Shown here: piece by piece, positions 9,122 through 18,736 of the stretch
Numbering within the stretch: position 1 is the first letter of the stretch
Layout: every line of letters starts with the position of its first letter
Source of the DNA: Ignavibacteriota bacterium
Lineage (GTDB): Bacteria > Bacteroidota > Ignavibacteria > UBA10030 > UBA6906
Length of the DNA: 47,788 nucleotides
Assembly (NCBI GenBank): GCA_003152875.1
Contig: PMBF01000039.1
Location: 1-47,788 of the forward strand
Direction: 5' to 3'
Notes under the pieces: generated by a model
Told to the model about the DNA's origin: nothing
Databases searched by the model: none
Seen by the model: only the letters and a program-made list of their open reading frames with translations
Program-made: the position numbers and the translations under genes

Positions 9122-10144
9122 TTACCGCCTGCCGGAGAGAAACTCCTCCACCAGCTTCACCTCCTCCCTGCTTCCGAGGAAGAGGGGCGACCGCTCATGC
9201 AACGCGGTGGGCTGGATATCGAGCGTCCTCCCGTGTCCGTCGGATGCGGCCCCGCCTGCGCTTTCCACGATGAAGGCAAGGGGGTTGTTCTCGTACATCA
9301 GCCGGAGCTTGCCGTTGGGGTTCCTGGAGTCGGGGGGGTAGAAGTAGATCCCGCCGTAGAGCAGCGTCCGGTGCACGTCTGCGACAAGCGATCCGATGTA
9401 CCGCAGCGAATACGGCCGCCCCGTCGCCCTGTCCTCTTCTTTCAGATAGTCCACATAGCGCCGCACCTGTTCCCCCCACCGCCGATAGTTCCCCTCATTG
9501 ACGCTGTAGATGCTCCCCCGATCCGGGATCCGGATGTTCTCATGGGACAGAAGGAACTCGCCGACCGTTGGATCGAGCGTGAACCCGTGGACCCCGTGGC
9601 CGGAACAGTAGACGAACATCATGCTGGAGCCATAGAGCACGTACCCCGCCGCCACCTGCCGGGAGCCCGGCTGCAACACATCTTCCATCGTCCCGGCGCC
9701 GGAAGCCGTCACGCGGCGGAAGATCGAGAAGATCGAGCCGATCGTGACGTTGGCGTCGATGTTGCTCGAACCGTCCAGTGGATCATAGAGCAGAACGTAC
9801 TTTCCCTGCGGGTGTTCTTCCGGGATCTGGAGCAGGTCCTCGTTTTCCTCGGACGCCATCACGCAGAGATGACCGCCGTGATCCATCGCCCTGTAGATGG
9901 TGATGTCGGCAAACTCGTCAAGCTTCTTGACGATATCGCCGCTGATGTTCATCCGGTCGGTCTTGCCCAGGATGTTGACGAGTCCCGCCTTCGTGACCTC
10001 GCGCCAGACAAGCTTTGCGGCGAGGGAGAGGCTGTGCAGGATGGCGGAGAATTCTCCGGTGGCTCCCGGATGAGCGCGTTCGCCCTCGCTGATATGCCGC
10101 TCGAGGGTCATGAACTTGGACGGAGACGGGGGGATGGTCGTCAT
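9122..10144 (-). CDS. fbp: fructose-1,6-bisphosphatase, class I
   Basis: 340 residues from ATG 10144, with GGAG 5 nt upstream; the extra N-terminal codons of the track ORF look non-coding. The metal and active-site motif YDPLDGSSNIDANVTIGSIF is intact, as are SEENED and the C-terminal YENNPLAFIVESAGGAASDG. It hydrolyses fructose-1,6-bisphosphate to fructose-6-phosphate in gluconeogenesis, in the cytosol. It lies 186 bp downstream of the ABC exporter genes on the same strand. That gap is large relative to the rest of the run, so it may have its own promoter, though none is obvious. Full length and ordinary. Confidence 0.97.
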   Translation of the reverse strand: MTTIPPSPSKFMTLERHISEGERAHPGATGEFSAILHSLSLAAKLVWREVTKAGLVNILGKTDRMNISGDIVKKLDEFADITIYRAMDHGGHLCVMASEENEDLLQIPEEHPQGKYVLLYDPLDGSSNIDANVTIGSIFSIFRRVTASGAGTMEDVLQPGSRQVAAGYVLYGSSMMFVYCSGHGVHGFTLDPTVGEFLLSHENIRIPDRGSIYSVNEGNYRRWGEQVRRYVDYLKEEDRATGRPYSLRYIGSLVADVHRTLLYGGIYFYPPDSRNPNGKLRLMYENNPLAFIVESAGGAASDGHGRTLDIQPTALHERSPLFLGSREEVKLVEEFLSGRR

Positions 10145-10330
10145 GGTGTCTCCATGGTTTCGGGGGGGGTGAGGGGTGCTCCCGGAAGCGTTCTGGACGT
10201 GATCTCCTGCGCTTACTGGACCGAACGGAGGCTCGATCATTCCTTACGGGTGGGATCCTTCTGCCAGTCTAGAAGAGTCCTGTGGGCAGCGGTTCCCGTT
10301 ACCGCCGTTGCCGTGGTAATTCAGGCGGTC

Positions 10331-12148
10331 TCAGTCGGACAGGTTTCCGATCTTCCGGGCCTCCATTTCCTGGTCCTTGTACTGGAGCTGATACAGTGTC
10401 GAATAGATCCCCCCAAGCGCCAGCAGTTCCTGGTGGGTGCCCATTTCGCGGATCTCGCCCTTATGCATGACGATGATCTTGCCGGCCGATTGGATGGTAG
10501 AGAGCCTGTGCGCGATGACAATGGACGTGCGCCCCTGCAGAAGCTTACGGATGGCCTGCTGGATGAGCTGTTCGGTCTCCGTATCGACACTTGAGGTTGC
10601 CTCATCGAGCACGAGGATCCTGGGATGGTAGGCAAGCGCCCTGGCAAAGGAGATGAGCTGCTTCTGGCCCACCGAGAGCGTCGAGCCGCGCTCGCGGACG
10701 ACCTCGAGGTATTGACCGGGGAGCCGTTCGATGAACCTGTTGGCGCCCACCACGCGGGCAGCCGCACGGATGCGCTCCGGGGAAATCGTCGCATCGCCCA
10801 GGCCGATATTGGAGGTGATATCGCCCGAGAAGAGGAACACATCCTGGAGGACCACCGCGATGTGTTTCCGGAGGTCCGCCTGGCGGAGGTTCTTGATGTT
10901 GATCCCGTCGATCAGGATCTCGCCGCGCTGGACGTCGTAGAAGCGGGTGAGCAGGCTGATGACCGAGGTCTTCCCCGCTCCGGTGTGCCCCACGAACGCC
11001 GCGGTCTGCCCTGCCTTGATGGTGAACGAGACGTCTTTCAGCACCCACTCCGACTTCTCCGGCTCCTTCGCATTGTAGTTGTATGCAAACCAGACATTCC
11101 GGAACTCGATATCTCCCCTGAGGGCCGGCAGCTCCACCGGGTGTTCGGGATCCGGGATCAGGGTCTGGTCATCGAGGAGCTTGAACAACCGTTCCGACGA
11201 TGCCATGGCGGTCTGCATGATATTGTATTTCTCGGACAGATCGCGGATCGGGCGCCAGAACATTTCGTTGAACTGGAGGAAGGCCATGACCGTTCCGATC
11301 GTGACCGCGCCCGAGAGCGATTGGACCCCGGCGTACCAGATGATGATGCCCACGGCCACGGCGCCGATCAGATCGACGCTGGGATAGAACAGGGCATAGT
11401 AGAAAATCGACTTGATGTTGGCGTCGCGGTGTGCTGCGTTGATCTGCAGGAATTCGTCGTAGGCCCTCCGCTCGCGGTTGAACACCTGGTCGACCATCAT
11501 CCCCGTCATGTGCTCCTGCATAAACGCATTGATCCGGGCAATCTGGATTCGGACTTCCCGGTACGCGCCGCGGGCTTTCCTCCGGAAGAGGAACGTGCCG
11601 TAAAAGAGGAACGGCAGGACACTGAGGGACAGGCCCGCCAGGCGCCAGTCCATGGAAAACATGAAATACAGGATGCCGATGATCGTGAAGACGTCGCTGA
11701 ACACCATGACGATGCCGGACGAGAACATCTCGTTGAGCACCTCGACGTCGTTGGTGACCCGCGTGATCAGCCGGCCGATGGGGTTCCGGTCGTAGAACCG
11801 GGCGCCCAGGCGCTGGAGGTGGGAGAAGACCTGCATGCGCAGGTCGAAGATCGTCCGCTGGCCAATCCACTGTGTGAGATAGGTGTTCAGGTACTGGACC
11901 ACGGCCCGGACCATCATGAGACCGAGAAAGGCCAGGGTGGTCATCAGGAGTCCGTGCTTGTCGTGATGGGCGATGTCCTGATCAACGGCGATCTTGACGA
12001 AGTACGGACGGACCGCTTCCATCGCCGAGACCACGATGCTCAGCACGATACCCAGCGCCACGTAGATCCTATAGGGACGCAGGTAGGTGAGCAGCCTGCG
12101 CATCAGCCTGCCGTCGTACGCTTTCCCCAGGATTTCTTCTTCATGCAT
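10331..12148 (-). CDS. ABC exporter half-transporter, catalytic-Glu subunit
   Basis: 605 residues from ATG 12148, 28 nt after the stop of the partner subunit; the track's upstream codons overlap that gene. The N-terminal half is a six-helix type IV exporter membrane domain. The nucleotide-binding domain has Walker A GHTGAGKT, Walker B ILVLDEATSSVD with the catalytic Glu, and H-loop IAHRLST. Its signature loop is LSVGQ instead of LSGGQ. Together with the Asp in the partner's Walker B this makes a classic asymmetric heterodimer (one consensus and one degenerate ATP site), as in TM287/288 or TmrAB. Substrate unknown; candidates are lipids, peptides or drugs. Confidence 0.93.
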   Translation of the reverse strand: MHEEEILGKAYDGRLMRRLLTYLRPYRIYVALGIVLSIVVSAMEAVRPYFVKIAVDQDIAHHDKHGLLMTTLAFLGLMMVRAVVQYLNTYLTQWIGQRTIFDLRMQVFSHLQRLGARFYDRNPIGRLITRVTNDVEVLNEMFSSGIVMVFSDVFTIIGILYFMFSMDWRLAGLSLSVLPFLFYGTFLFRRKARGAYREVRIQIARINAFMQEHMTGMMVDQVFNRERRAYDEFLQINAAHRDANIKSIFYYALFYPSVDLIGAVAVGIIIWYAGVQSLSGAVTIGTVMAFLQFNEMFWRPIRDLSEKYNIMQTAMASSERLFKLLDDQTLIPDPEHPVELPALRGDIEFRNVWFAYNYNAKEPEKSEWVLKDVSFTIKAGQTAAFVGHTGAGKTSVISLLTRFYDVQRGEILIDGINIKNLRQADLRKHIAVVLQDVFLFSGDITSNIGLGDATISPERIRAAARVVGANRFIERLPGQYLEVVRERGSTLSVGQKQLISFARALAYHPRILVLDEATSSVDTETEQLIQQAIRKLLQGRTSIVIAHRLSTIQSAGKIIVMHKGEIREMGTHQELLALGGIYSTLYQLQYKDQEMEARKIGNLSD

Positions 12149-12176
12149 TGGTTGACCCTGTTCTTCAGCCGGCAGC

Positions 12177-13937
12177 CTAGAGATGCTCGAGCTGTTCTTC
12201 CAAGAGCTGTTTCCGGTACAGCTCGCCGTAGATCCCCCCGAGCGCCACCAGCTCGTCATGGGTGCCCTGTTCAGCGATCGTCCCGTTGTTCAGGACGATA
12301 ATCCTGTCCGCATCTTTCACGGTGGAGATCCGGTGGCTGATGATGATGCTTGTCCGCCCGCGCATGACCGTGCGGAGCTGTTTCAGGATCTCCTCCTCGG
12401 TGTAGGTATCGACAGAAGAGAGCGCATCGTCGAGAATGAGGATCTTCGGCTGGCGGATGACCGCGCGGGCGATGCTCGTGCGCTGCTTCTGCCCTCCCGA
12501 GAGCGTGACCCCCCGCTCCCCGACCATCGTCTGGAACCCGCGGGCAAAGGTCGCGACCTCCCTGTCGATCTGCGCAACTCCTGCGGCCCAGCGGACCTGC
12601 CCATCGTCCGCGCCTGTGGTTCCGTACTGGATGTTCTCGGCGACCGTATCGGAATAGAGAAACGTCTCCTGCGGCACATAGCCGATGTGCGCTCTGAGCA
12701 CGCTCAGAGGGATATGTTTCACGTTGATGCCGTCGATCAGCAGTTCGCCGCCGGTCACATCATACAGGCGGGGGATCAGGTTGACCAACGTGCTTTTGCC
12801 GGCTCCTGTATAGCCGACGACGGCGAGCGTCGTGCCCGCAGGGATCAGGAGGGAGATACCTCCGAGCGCCGCGTCCGCGGCTCCCGCATGGCGGAACACC
12901 ACGTTCCGGAACTCGACTTCACCCCGGATGGAAGTGATGCCGGTGCGGACGTCCGGTCCGTCGGCGATTTCCGGCGGCGTGTCGATGATCTTCGCCAGGC
13001 GCGCCATCGAGGCCGCGCCCTGCTGCAGGATGTTGACGACCCACCCGAAGGCGATCATGGGCCAGATGAGCATCACCAGGTACCCGAAGAACGCCGTGAG
13101 CATCCCGATGCTCAGGCGGCCCTCGATGACCTGCGAGCCGCCGACGTACAGCGTGATGATCAGGGAGAAACCGATGAGCAGGAACATCAGCGGCCACATG
13201 ATGGACTGGACGCGGGCGAGCACGAGGTTTTTCTTCAGGTACTCCCAGCTCATGGCGCGGAAGAGCCCCGTTTCATACTCCTCCCGGACATAGGCTTTGA
13301 TGACGCGCATGCCGGAGAGGTTCTCCTGGGCGCGCGTGGTCAGCTCGGAATACTGCCGCTGGCGCTCCTCGAACTTCTTGTTCACCAGCTTGCCCAGGGC
13401 ATAGACGGCGTACGAGACAAAGGGGAGCGGGAGAAGCGCCAGCAGCGTGAGCTGCCAGTCCTGATAGAGCATCACGCAGAGCACCATGATGAGCGTCATC
13501 AGGGTATCCGTGGGATACATGATGCCGGGGCCCAGAGCGTTCCTCACGGCGCCGATATCGTTGGTGGCATGCGCCATCAGGTCGCCCGTGGGGGTGCGCT
13601 GGAAATACGAAAGGGAGAGCCGCTGGAGATGCTCAAGGAAGACGTTGCGGAGATCGAACTCCACGTGGCGGGAAACGACGATAATCGTCTGGCGGGTGAG
13701 GAACGTGAAGGCGCCGGCGATCAGTGAAAACGTCACAACCAATCCGGCGAGGCCGAGCAACCCTGAGGTGTCAATGGTCCGGGTTTCGAGTCCTTTTTTC
13801 AGGACGTCGATCGCACGACCGACGAACATGGGCTGAGCAACCGTAAAGAGGTTGCTGAGCATCACGGTCGTGAGGCCCCACAGCAGTGTTCTCTTGTAGC
13901 GTGCAAGGAACGGGATGAGACGCAGCAGCGATTTCAA
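12177..13937 (-). CDS. ABC exporter half-transporter, degenerate Walker B subunit
   Basis: 586 residues, starting 4 nt after the serS stop. A six-helix membrane domain (helices in residues about 17-290) precedes a nucleotide-binding domain with Walker A GYTGAGKST, a canonical LSGGQKQR signature and H-loop ISHRIST. Walker B is ILILDDALSSVD: the catalytic Glu is replaced by Asp. This is the usual non-catalytic site of heterodimeric exporters, pairing with LSVGQ of the next gene. Inner-membrane location. The tight spacing to serS suggests co-transcription with the biosynthetic operon. Substrate cannot be read from sequence. Confidence 0.93.
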   Translation of the reverse strand: MKSLLRLIPFLARYKRTLLWGLTTVMLSNLFTVAQPMFVGRAIDVLKKGLETRTIDTSGLLGLAGLVVTFSLIAGAFTFLTRQTIIVVSRHVEFDLRNVFLEHLQRLSLSYFQRTPTGDLMAHATNDIGAVRNALGPGIMYPTDTLMTLIMVLCVMLYQDWQLTLLALLPLPFVSYAVYALGKLVNKKFEERQRQYSELTTRAQENLSGMRVIKAYVREEYETGLFRAMSWEYLKKNLVLARVQSIMWPLMFLLIGFSLIITLYVGGSQVIEGRLSIGMLTAFFGYLVMLIWPMIAFGWVVNILQQGAASMARLAKIIDTPPEIADGPDVRTGITSIRGEVEFRNVVFRHAGAADAALGGISLLIPAGTTLAVVGYTGAGKSTLVNLIPRLYDVTGGELLIDGINVKHIPLSVLRAHIGYVPQETFLYSDTVAENIQYGTTGADDGQVRWAAGVAQIDREVATFARGFQTMVGERGVTLSGGQKQRTSIARAVIRQPKILILDDALSSVDTYTEEEILKQLRTVMRGRTSIIISHRISTVKDADRIIVLNNGTIAEQGTHDELVALGGIYGELYRKQLLEEQLEHL

Positions 13938-13941
13938 TGGA

Positions 13942-15207
13942 TCAGCCTATGACCTCAAATCCTGTATAGGGATGGAGCACCTTCGGTACGATCACCTTGC
14001 CTTCCGGCGTCTGGTACTGCTCCAGGACTGCCGCCATGATACGCGGCAGGGCGAGAGCAGAGCCGTTCAGCGTATGGACGACTTCCGGTTTCCCGCCCCC
14101 GGGACGGTACCGGATGTTCATCCGTCGAGCCTGGAACGCCTCGAAGTTGCTGACGGACGACACTTCCAGCCATTTCTGCTGTCCGAGCGACCATACCTCG
14201 ATATCGTACTTCTTGGCGGGGGTAAACCCCAGATCGGCAGAACACATTAACAACACATGATAGTACAGTCCGAGTTTCTGAAGCGGCTGTTCGGCATCCC
14301 GGCGGAGGGTTTCCAGCTCTTCATAGGAATGCTCCGGACGCACCAATTTGACCAGTTCCACCTTGTCGAACTGATGGACGCGGTTGAGGCCCCTGACATC
14401 CTTGCCGTATGAACCCGCTTCCCGCCGAAAACAGGGGGTAAAGGCGCAGAAATTGACCGGGAGCAGGTTTTCGGGGAGGATTTCGTCGCGGTAAAAATTT
14501 GTGACGGGTACCTCGGCGGTTGGGATGAGAAAGAGGCGGTCGCGATCGACCGAGTACATCTGGTCTTCCTTGTCGGGGAGCTGGCCTGTGCCCATGGCGC
14601 TCGCCTCGTTGACCAGAAGAGGGGGAATGAGCTCCATGTAGCCGTTGGCGGCGGCTTCATCGAGGAAAAAGTTGATGAGCGCTCTCTCCAGCCGTGCCCC
14701 TTTGCCCACGAAGAAGGGAAAACCCGCACCTGTGACCTTCGTGCCCCTGGGGAAATCGATGATGCGGAGCTTTTCCAACAGCTCCCAGTGAGGTTTCGGG
14801 GGAAAATCGATGACCGGAGGCTCCCCCCAGGAGGCAATCACCTGATTGTCCGCGGGACTTTTGCCTGCGGGGACCGACTCATGAGGAATATTGGGGATGG
14901 CCAGCAGGACCGAGCGGAGCCGGCCTTCCTCGGATTTCAGCTCCTCGTCGAGGACCTTAATCCGGTCCGCGACCGAACGCATCTCATCGATCACCGCCTG
15001 CGCGTCCTCACCCTTCGACTTCATCCTGGCGACCGTCTGGGAGACGGTGTTCTTGCGGCTCTTCAGACCTTCGGTCTCCTGGATGAGTGCACGCCGGTGT
15101 TCATCGAGGCGCAGGACTTCATCAACGGACGCCGGATCTTCGCCCTTCTTCCGGACTCCCTCCCTGACCAGGTCCGTGTGTTCGCGTATGAGTTTCAGAT
15201 CCAGCAT
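13942..15207 (-). CDS. serS: seryl-tRNA synthetase
   Basis: 421 residues from ATG 15207, which gives the canonical N-terminus MLDLKLIREH; the 38 upstream codons of the track ORF overlap rfbD and are not coding in this frame. An N-terminal coiled-coil tRNA arm (about residues 30-100) is followed by the class II core with motif 2 (FRREAGSYGKDVRGL) and motif 3 (LNGSALALPRIMAAVLEQYQ). It charges tRNA-Ser with serine in the cytosol. It begins 10 nt after the rfbD stop and ends 4 nt before the first ABC gene. Full length, no odd residues. Confidence 0.98.
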   Translation of the reverse strand: MLDLKLIREHTDLVREGVRKKGEDPASVDEVLRLDEHRRALIQETEGLKSRKNTVSQTVARMKSKGEDAQAVIDEMRSVADRIKVLDEELKSEEGRLRSVLLAIPNIPHESVPAGKSPADNQVIASWGEPPVIDFPPKPHWELLEKLRIIDFPRGTKVTGAGFPFFVGKGARLERALINFFLDEAAANGYMELIPPLLVNEASAMGTGQLPDKEDQMYSVDRDRLFLIPTAEVPVTNFYRDEILPENLLPVNFCAFTPCFRREAGSYGKDVRGLNRVHQFDKVELVKLVRPEHSYEELETLRRDAEQPLQKLGLYYHVLLMCSADLGFTPAKKYDIEVWSLGQQKWLEVSSVSNFEAFQARRMNIRYRPGGGKPEVVHTLNGSALALPRIMAAVLEQYQTPEGKVIVPKVLHPYTGFEVIG

Positions 15208-15217
15208 GTCGCGTGTC

Positions 15218-16186
15218 TCATCTTCTTCGTCCGCTCCCTCTTGCCGCCGGCACCGCATTGCTGTCGCCGAGGCGGCGGAGTGTACGGGTGATCTGGCTCT
15301 TGAAAATGGTGAGCCCTTCATCGATGGTGGACGGCGTGATGCCGAGGTCCGTTTCCGCCTTCAGCGTGATGAGTCCCGATTTCAACGGGCGCGGGGCAGG
15401 CTGGTGGAGGTCGGCGGTCTTCACGGGGGTGATGAGGCCGATATCAAGCCCGAATGCTTTTGCGAGGCGGACGGCGAAATCGTATCTGTTGACGATCTCC
15501 CGGCCGGCGATGTGGTAGATCCCGGTCTTGCCGAGCTCGACGCCGCGCATGAGGCCGTACGCCAGGTCGTCGGCCAGTGTCGGGTTCCCCTCCTGGTCAT
15601 CCACGACCTTTACCTGGGTCCCCTTCTCCAGGCTCTGCAGCAGCCAGAGGGCAAAGTTCACCTTCGCCCCGGGGGAGAACCCGTAGAGAACCATGGTGCG
15701 GGCGATAAACCAGGGAAGTCCCGCGGTGCGGAGGGCATTCTCGCTCGCGAGTTTGGTCTTGCCGTAGTAGCTGAGCGGTTCCGGGCGGTCCTCTTCAGCG
15801 TACGGGCCGTTCTTGCCGTCGAAGACATAGTCGCTGGACACATGGACGATGCGGGTATCGGCGCGTCGTGCCGCTTCGATCAGGTTCTCCACGCCGCCCA
15901 CGTTGACCTTCCACGCCAGCTCCCGCTCTGTTTCACAGGCATCCACGTTGGTCATCGCGGCGCAGTTGATGATCACATCCGGCTCGAACGAGGAGACCAG
16001 CTGCTTCACCTGCTTTTTGACCGTCAGGTCCACCACGGTGTACTGCGCCTCGGCGACGGGGAAGACGGACGCCGGCTCGATGGACGAGAGCATGATCTGG
16101 TAGTTGGTCCCGCGGACGAAGAGCTCCGTCACCTTCTGCCCCAGGAGTCCGTTGCTGCCCACAATCAGGATCCTCCGGGGGCTCAT
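15218..16186 (-). CDS. rfbD: dTDP-4-dehydrorhamnose reductase family NAD(P)-dependent enzyme
   Basis: 322 residues. It is a short-chain/extended Rossmann protein with N-terminal [10 protein letters not shown] (dinucleotide binding), [26 protein letters not shown] and catalytic YYGKTK, all typical of RmlD/RfbD. It would reduce dTDP-4-keto-rhamnose to dTDP-L-rhamnose for surface glycans. The start overlaps the dapD stop by 4 nt (ATGA). No other rml genes are nearby, so another sugar nucleotide or a different reductase role cannot be excluded. The last ~15 residues are Arg-rich and probably disordered. Confidence 0.85.
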   Translation of the reverse strand: MSPRRILIVGSNGLLGQKVTELFVRGTNYQIMLSSIEPASVFPVAEAQYTVVDLTVKKQVKQLVSSFEPDVIINCAAMTNVDACETERELAWKVNVGGVENLIEAARRADTRIVHVSSDYVFDGKNGPYAEEDRPEPLSYYGKTKLASENALRTAGLPWFIARTMVLYGFSPGAKVNFALWLLQSLEKGTQVKVVDDQEGNPTLADDLAYGLMRGVELGKTGIYHIAGREIVNRYDFAVRLAKAFGLDIGLITPVKTADLHQPAPRPLKSGLITLKAETDLGITPSTIDEGLTIFKSQITRTLRRLGDSNAVPAARGSGRRR

Positions 16187-17016
16187 CGAAGAGCCCCTTC
16201 CAGGGTGGTGGCTGCGTCGGTCCTGGCGTCGCGGTACTTGATGATGACGGGGGTGGAGATTGACAGGTGGTGGGATACTGCCCAGTCGCCTGCGAGCGGC
16301 CTGCTCCCGGGCACGACCACTGCGTTTTCGGGGATGACCAGAGGATTCGGGCCGTCCTTCCGGTATATGGAGGAACGGACGGTATCATAGACCGCGGTGC
16401 CTCCCGTGAGGATGACCCCCGCCGCGATCACGGCACCTCTCTTCACGATGGTCCCCTCGTAGATCCCGCAGTTTCCCCCAATGAACACATCGTCCTCCAC
16501 GATTGTGGGAAGGGCGCCGATGGGTTCGAGCACGCCCCCGATCTGGGAAGCGGCGCTCAGGTGCACATGCTTCCCGATCTGCGCGCATGAGCCCACCAGG
16601 GCATGGGAGTCGATCATGGTCCCCTCGTCGACGTATGCGCCCACGTTGATGAACATCGGAGGCATGCACACGACCCCGTGGGCCACGAAGGCGCCTTCAC
16701 GGATGGAGGAACCGCCGGGGACGAGCCTTACGCCGTCTTCGGGGGTGAGCTTCTTTGGAGGGAATGTATCTTTATCGAAAAACCTGAACCGCTGGTTGAT
16801 GGACATGTCCTCGATGGCCCCGAGACGGAACCCGAGAAGAATGCCCATTTTCACCCAGCTGTTGACATGCCACTGACCATCAGTATTCTCGGCGGCCCGG
16901 ATCTCCCCCCGGTCGAGAAAGAAGATGAATTCGTTGAAGGTCTTCAGCGCTTTGGGCCGCTCAAGCGCGGAAGGTCCAGTCTCGTAGAGCCGCTCGATTT
17001 CCTTTTCCAGGACCAT
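16183..17016 (-). CDS. dapD: 2,3,4,5-tetrahydropyridine-2,6-dicarboxylate N-succinyltransferase
   Basis: 277 residues, the usual length. An N-terminal helical domain precedes a left-handed beta-helix of hexapeptide repeats ([51 protein letters not shown]). It transfers succinyl from succinyl-CoA to tetrahydrodipicolinate, so this organism probably uses the succinylase route to meso-diaminopimelate and lysine. It follows dapA by 21 nt and overlaps rfbD by 4 nt. No dapC or dapE in the window. Confidence 0.96.
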   Translation of the reverse strand: MVLEKEIERLYETGPSALERPKALKTFNEFIFFLDRGEIRAAENTDGQWHVNSWVKMGILLGFRLGAIEDMSINQRFRFFDKDTFPPKKLTPEDGVRLVPGGSSIREGAFVAHGVVCMPPMFINVGAYVDEGTMIDSHALVGSCAQIGKHVHLSAASQIGGVLEPIGALPTIVEDDVFIGGNCGIYEGTIVKRGAVIAAGVILTGGTAVYDTVRSSIYRKDGPNPLVIPENAVVVPGSRPLAGDWAVSHHLSISTPVIIKYRDARTDAATTLEGALR

Positions 17017-17037
17017 ATGGTGCTCTTCGTGGAATGC

Positions 17038-17940
17038 TTACGACTTCTTCACCAGCTCGAGGTCCGTCAGGATCTGTTCGAGTTTCTCCCGGTGTGCTTC
17101 CGAGAGGGGGACGAGCGGAAGGCGGAGCTGGTCTTCGATCATACCCATCATGGCCAGCGCAGCCTTGACGGGAATCGGGTTGGACTCGATAAAGTTGATG
17201 TTCATGAGCGGCAGGAGGCGGTAGTGCAGCTCCCTCGCCTTGAGCATCTTTCCTTTCAGGGCATAACGCACCATCGATGAGAATTCGGCGGGCGCTTCGT
17301 TGGACACCACCGAGATGATGCCATCGGCTCCGGCCGCAATCAGCGGAAGCGTGAGGTTATCGTCTCCCGACCATACGCCGAACCCTTCAGGGCGGTCCCT
17401 GATGATCTGCATGATCTGGGGCAGGCTGCCCGACGCCTCTTTCACTCCCGCCACCGAGGAAAAGTCGCGTGCCAGCCGGAGGGCGGTCGCCGGCTCGATG
17501 TTGGAGGCGGTGCGCCCCGGCACATTGTAGACGATCATCGGCATGTCCACGGCCTCGGCGATGGCGCCGAAGTGCCTGTAGATCCCCTCCTGCGTCGGTT
17601 TGTTGTAGAACGGCGCCACCGACAGGATCGCATCGGCCCGGCATTCCTTCACCTGTTTGGCGAGCGCGATCGCCCTGGACGTCGAGTTGCTGCTTGCTCC
17701 CCCGATGACCGGGACTCGTCCGTTGGTCTGATCAACGACTGTCTCGATCACGAACGCCTGTTCGCTTTCCGACAGCGTTGCGCCCTCGCCGGTGCTGCCC
17801 GCAGGCACAAGGGCCTCGATGCCTCCCTTGATCTGGAACTCCACAAACTCGCGCAGCGCGGTTTCGTCCACCGATCCGTCCTTCTTGAACGGCGTCACAA
17901 TCGCCGTTGCGGTTCCCTGAAAGAGTAGCTGTCGTTCCAT
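17038..17940 (-). CDS. dapA: 4-hydroxy-tetrahydrodipicolinate synthase
   Basis: 300 residues from ATG 17940. The TIM-barrel aldolase motifs are intact: GSTGEGATL, catalytic Tyr in IVYNVPGRT and Schiff-base Lys in GVKEASGS. It condenses pyruvate with aspartate semialdehyde, the first step committed to DAP/lysine. A strong AAGGAGG (17959-17965) lies 18 nt from this ATG but only 6 nt from an in-frame ATT at 17950-17952, so the true start may be four codons upstream (see findings). It sits 45 nt downstream of dapB and 21 nt before dapD. Confidence 0.97.
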   Translation of the reverse strand: MERQLLFQGTATAIVTPFKKDGSVDETALREFVEFQIKGGIEALVPAGSTGEGATLSESEQAFVIETVVDQTNGRVPVIGGASSNSTSRAIALAKQVKECRADAILSVAPFYNKPTQEGIYRHFGAIAEAVDMPMIVYNVPGRTASNIEPATALRLARDFSSVAGVKEASGSLPQIMQIIRDRPEGFGVWSGDDNLTLPLIAAGADGIISVVSNEAPAEFSSMVRYALKGKMLKARELHYRLLPLMNINFIESNPIPVKAALAMMGMIEDQLRLPLVPLSEAHREKLEQILTDLELVKKS

Positions 17941-17985
17941 AGACGGGTGAATTGCCGACCTCCTTATGAGTGATCCCCGCAGGGA

Positions 17986-18720
17986 TTACGGCTTGAGGAC
18001 ATCTCGCATCGTGTAGACTCCCTTTTTCCCTTTCAACCATTCGGCGGCGACGACGGCCCCCAGTGCGAAGCCCGTCCGGTTCTTTGCAGAATGGACAAGC
18101 TCTATCGTGTCGGCTTCCGAATCGAACATGACGGTGTGTTTGCCGGCGACATGGCCGACGCGCGTCGAGGTCACGTGCAGTTGATGCTCCTTGAGCCGGC
18201 CATGGGCTGTTTCAGAAACCATCTCCGATTTCCGGTGCAGCGATTGGAGGATGGCGGCGCCCAGGGAAAGCGCCGTGCCGCTGGGGCTGTCCGCTTTCCC
18301 GTTGTGGTGGATCTCGGTGACCGCCGCGTCGTACTGGGGGTACCGCTCCATGAGCCGGGAGGCATCCATGACCAGCTGCATGAACAGGTTGACGCCGAGC
18401 GAAAAATTCGAGGCGTACAGCAATCCGGTATTCTTTTTCTTCACGAGCTTCCGCACTTCTTCCAGTCCGTCGTACCAGCCCGTGGTCCCCACGACGATGT
18501 TCTTGCCGCAGGCAGCCACGGCTCTGATATTGTCGAGCACTCCCTCGGGTGAAGAGAAGTCGATGCACACATCGACGCCTTTCAGGGATTCGCGCGTCAG
18601 GGCGGCTCCCTCGGCGTTTACGTCGATGTCGAAGATCTTCGCAATGGTGATCCCCTGGTCCTTTGCCACGCGCTCCACTTCTCGCCCCATCCTGCCGTAT
18701 CCAATCAGTGCGAGATTCAT
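17986..18720 (-). CDS. dapB: 4-hydroxy-tetrahydrodipicolinate reductase
   Basis: 244 residues from ATG 18720 with GGAG 7 nt upstream. The N-terminal dinucleotide motif reads LIGYGRMGREV. The catalytic and substrate loop EIHHNGKADSPSGTA is complete, and GTTGW is present. It reduces the DapA product with NAD(P)H. It lies between a PfkB-type kinase (16 nt gap) and dapA (45 nt gap), in one transcription unit by spacing. Confidence 0.97.
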   Translation of the reverse strand: MNLALIGYGRMGREVERVAKDQGITIAKIFDIDVNAEGAALTRESLKGVDVCIDFSSPEGVLDNIRAVAACGKNIVVGTTGWYDGLEEVRKLVKKKNTGLLYASNFSLGVNLFMQLVMDASRLMERYPQYDAAVTEIHHNGKADSPSGTALSLGAAILQSLHRKSEMVSETAHGRLKEHQLHVTSTRVGHVAGKHTVMFDSEADTIELVHSAKNRTGFALGAVVAAEWLKGKKGVYTMRDVLKP

Positions 18721-18736
18721 AGCTCACTCCATTCGT

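Noticed and set aside
10625-12301. 558-codon plus-strand ORF
   Set aside because: Shadow of the ABC exporter genes; no recognisable motif.
12183-13727. 514-codon plus-strand ORF
   Set aside because: Shadow of the degenerate-site ABC subunit; same codon phase effect of high GC.
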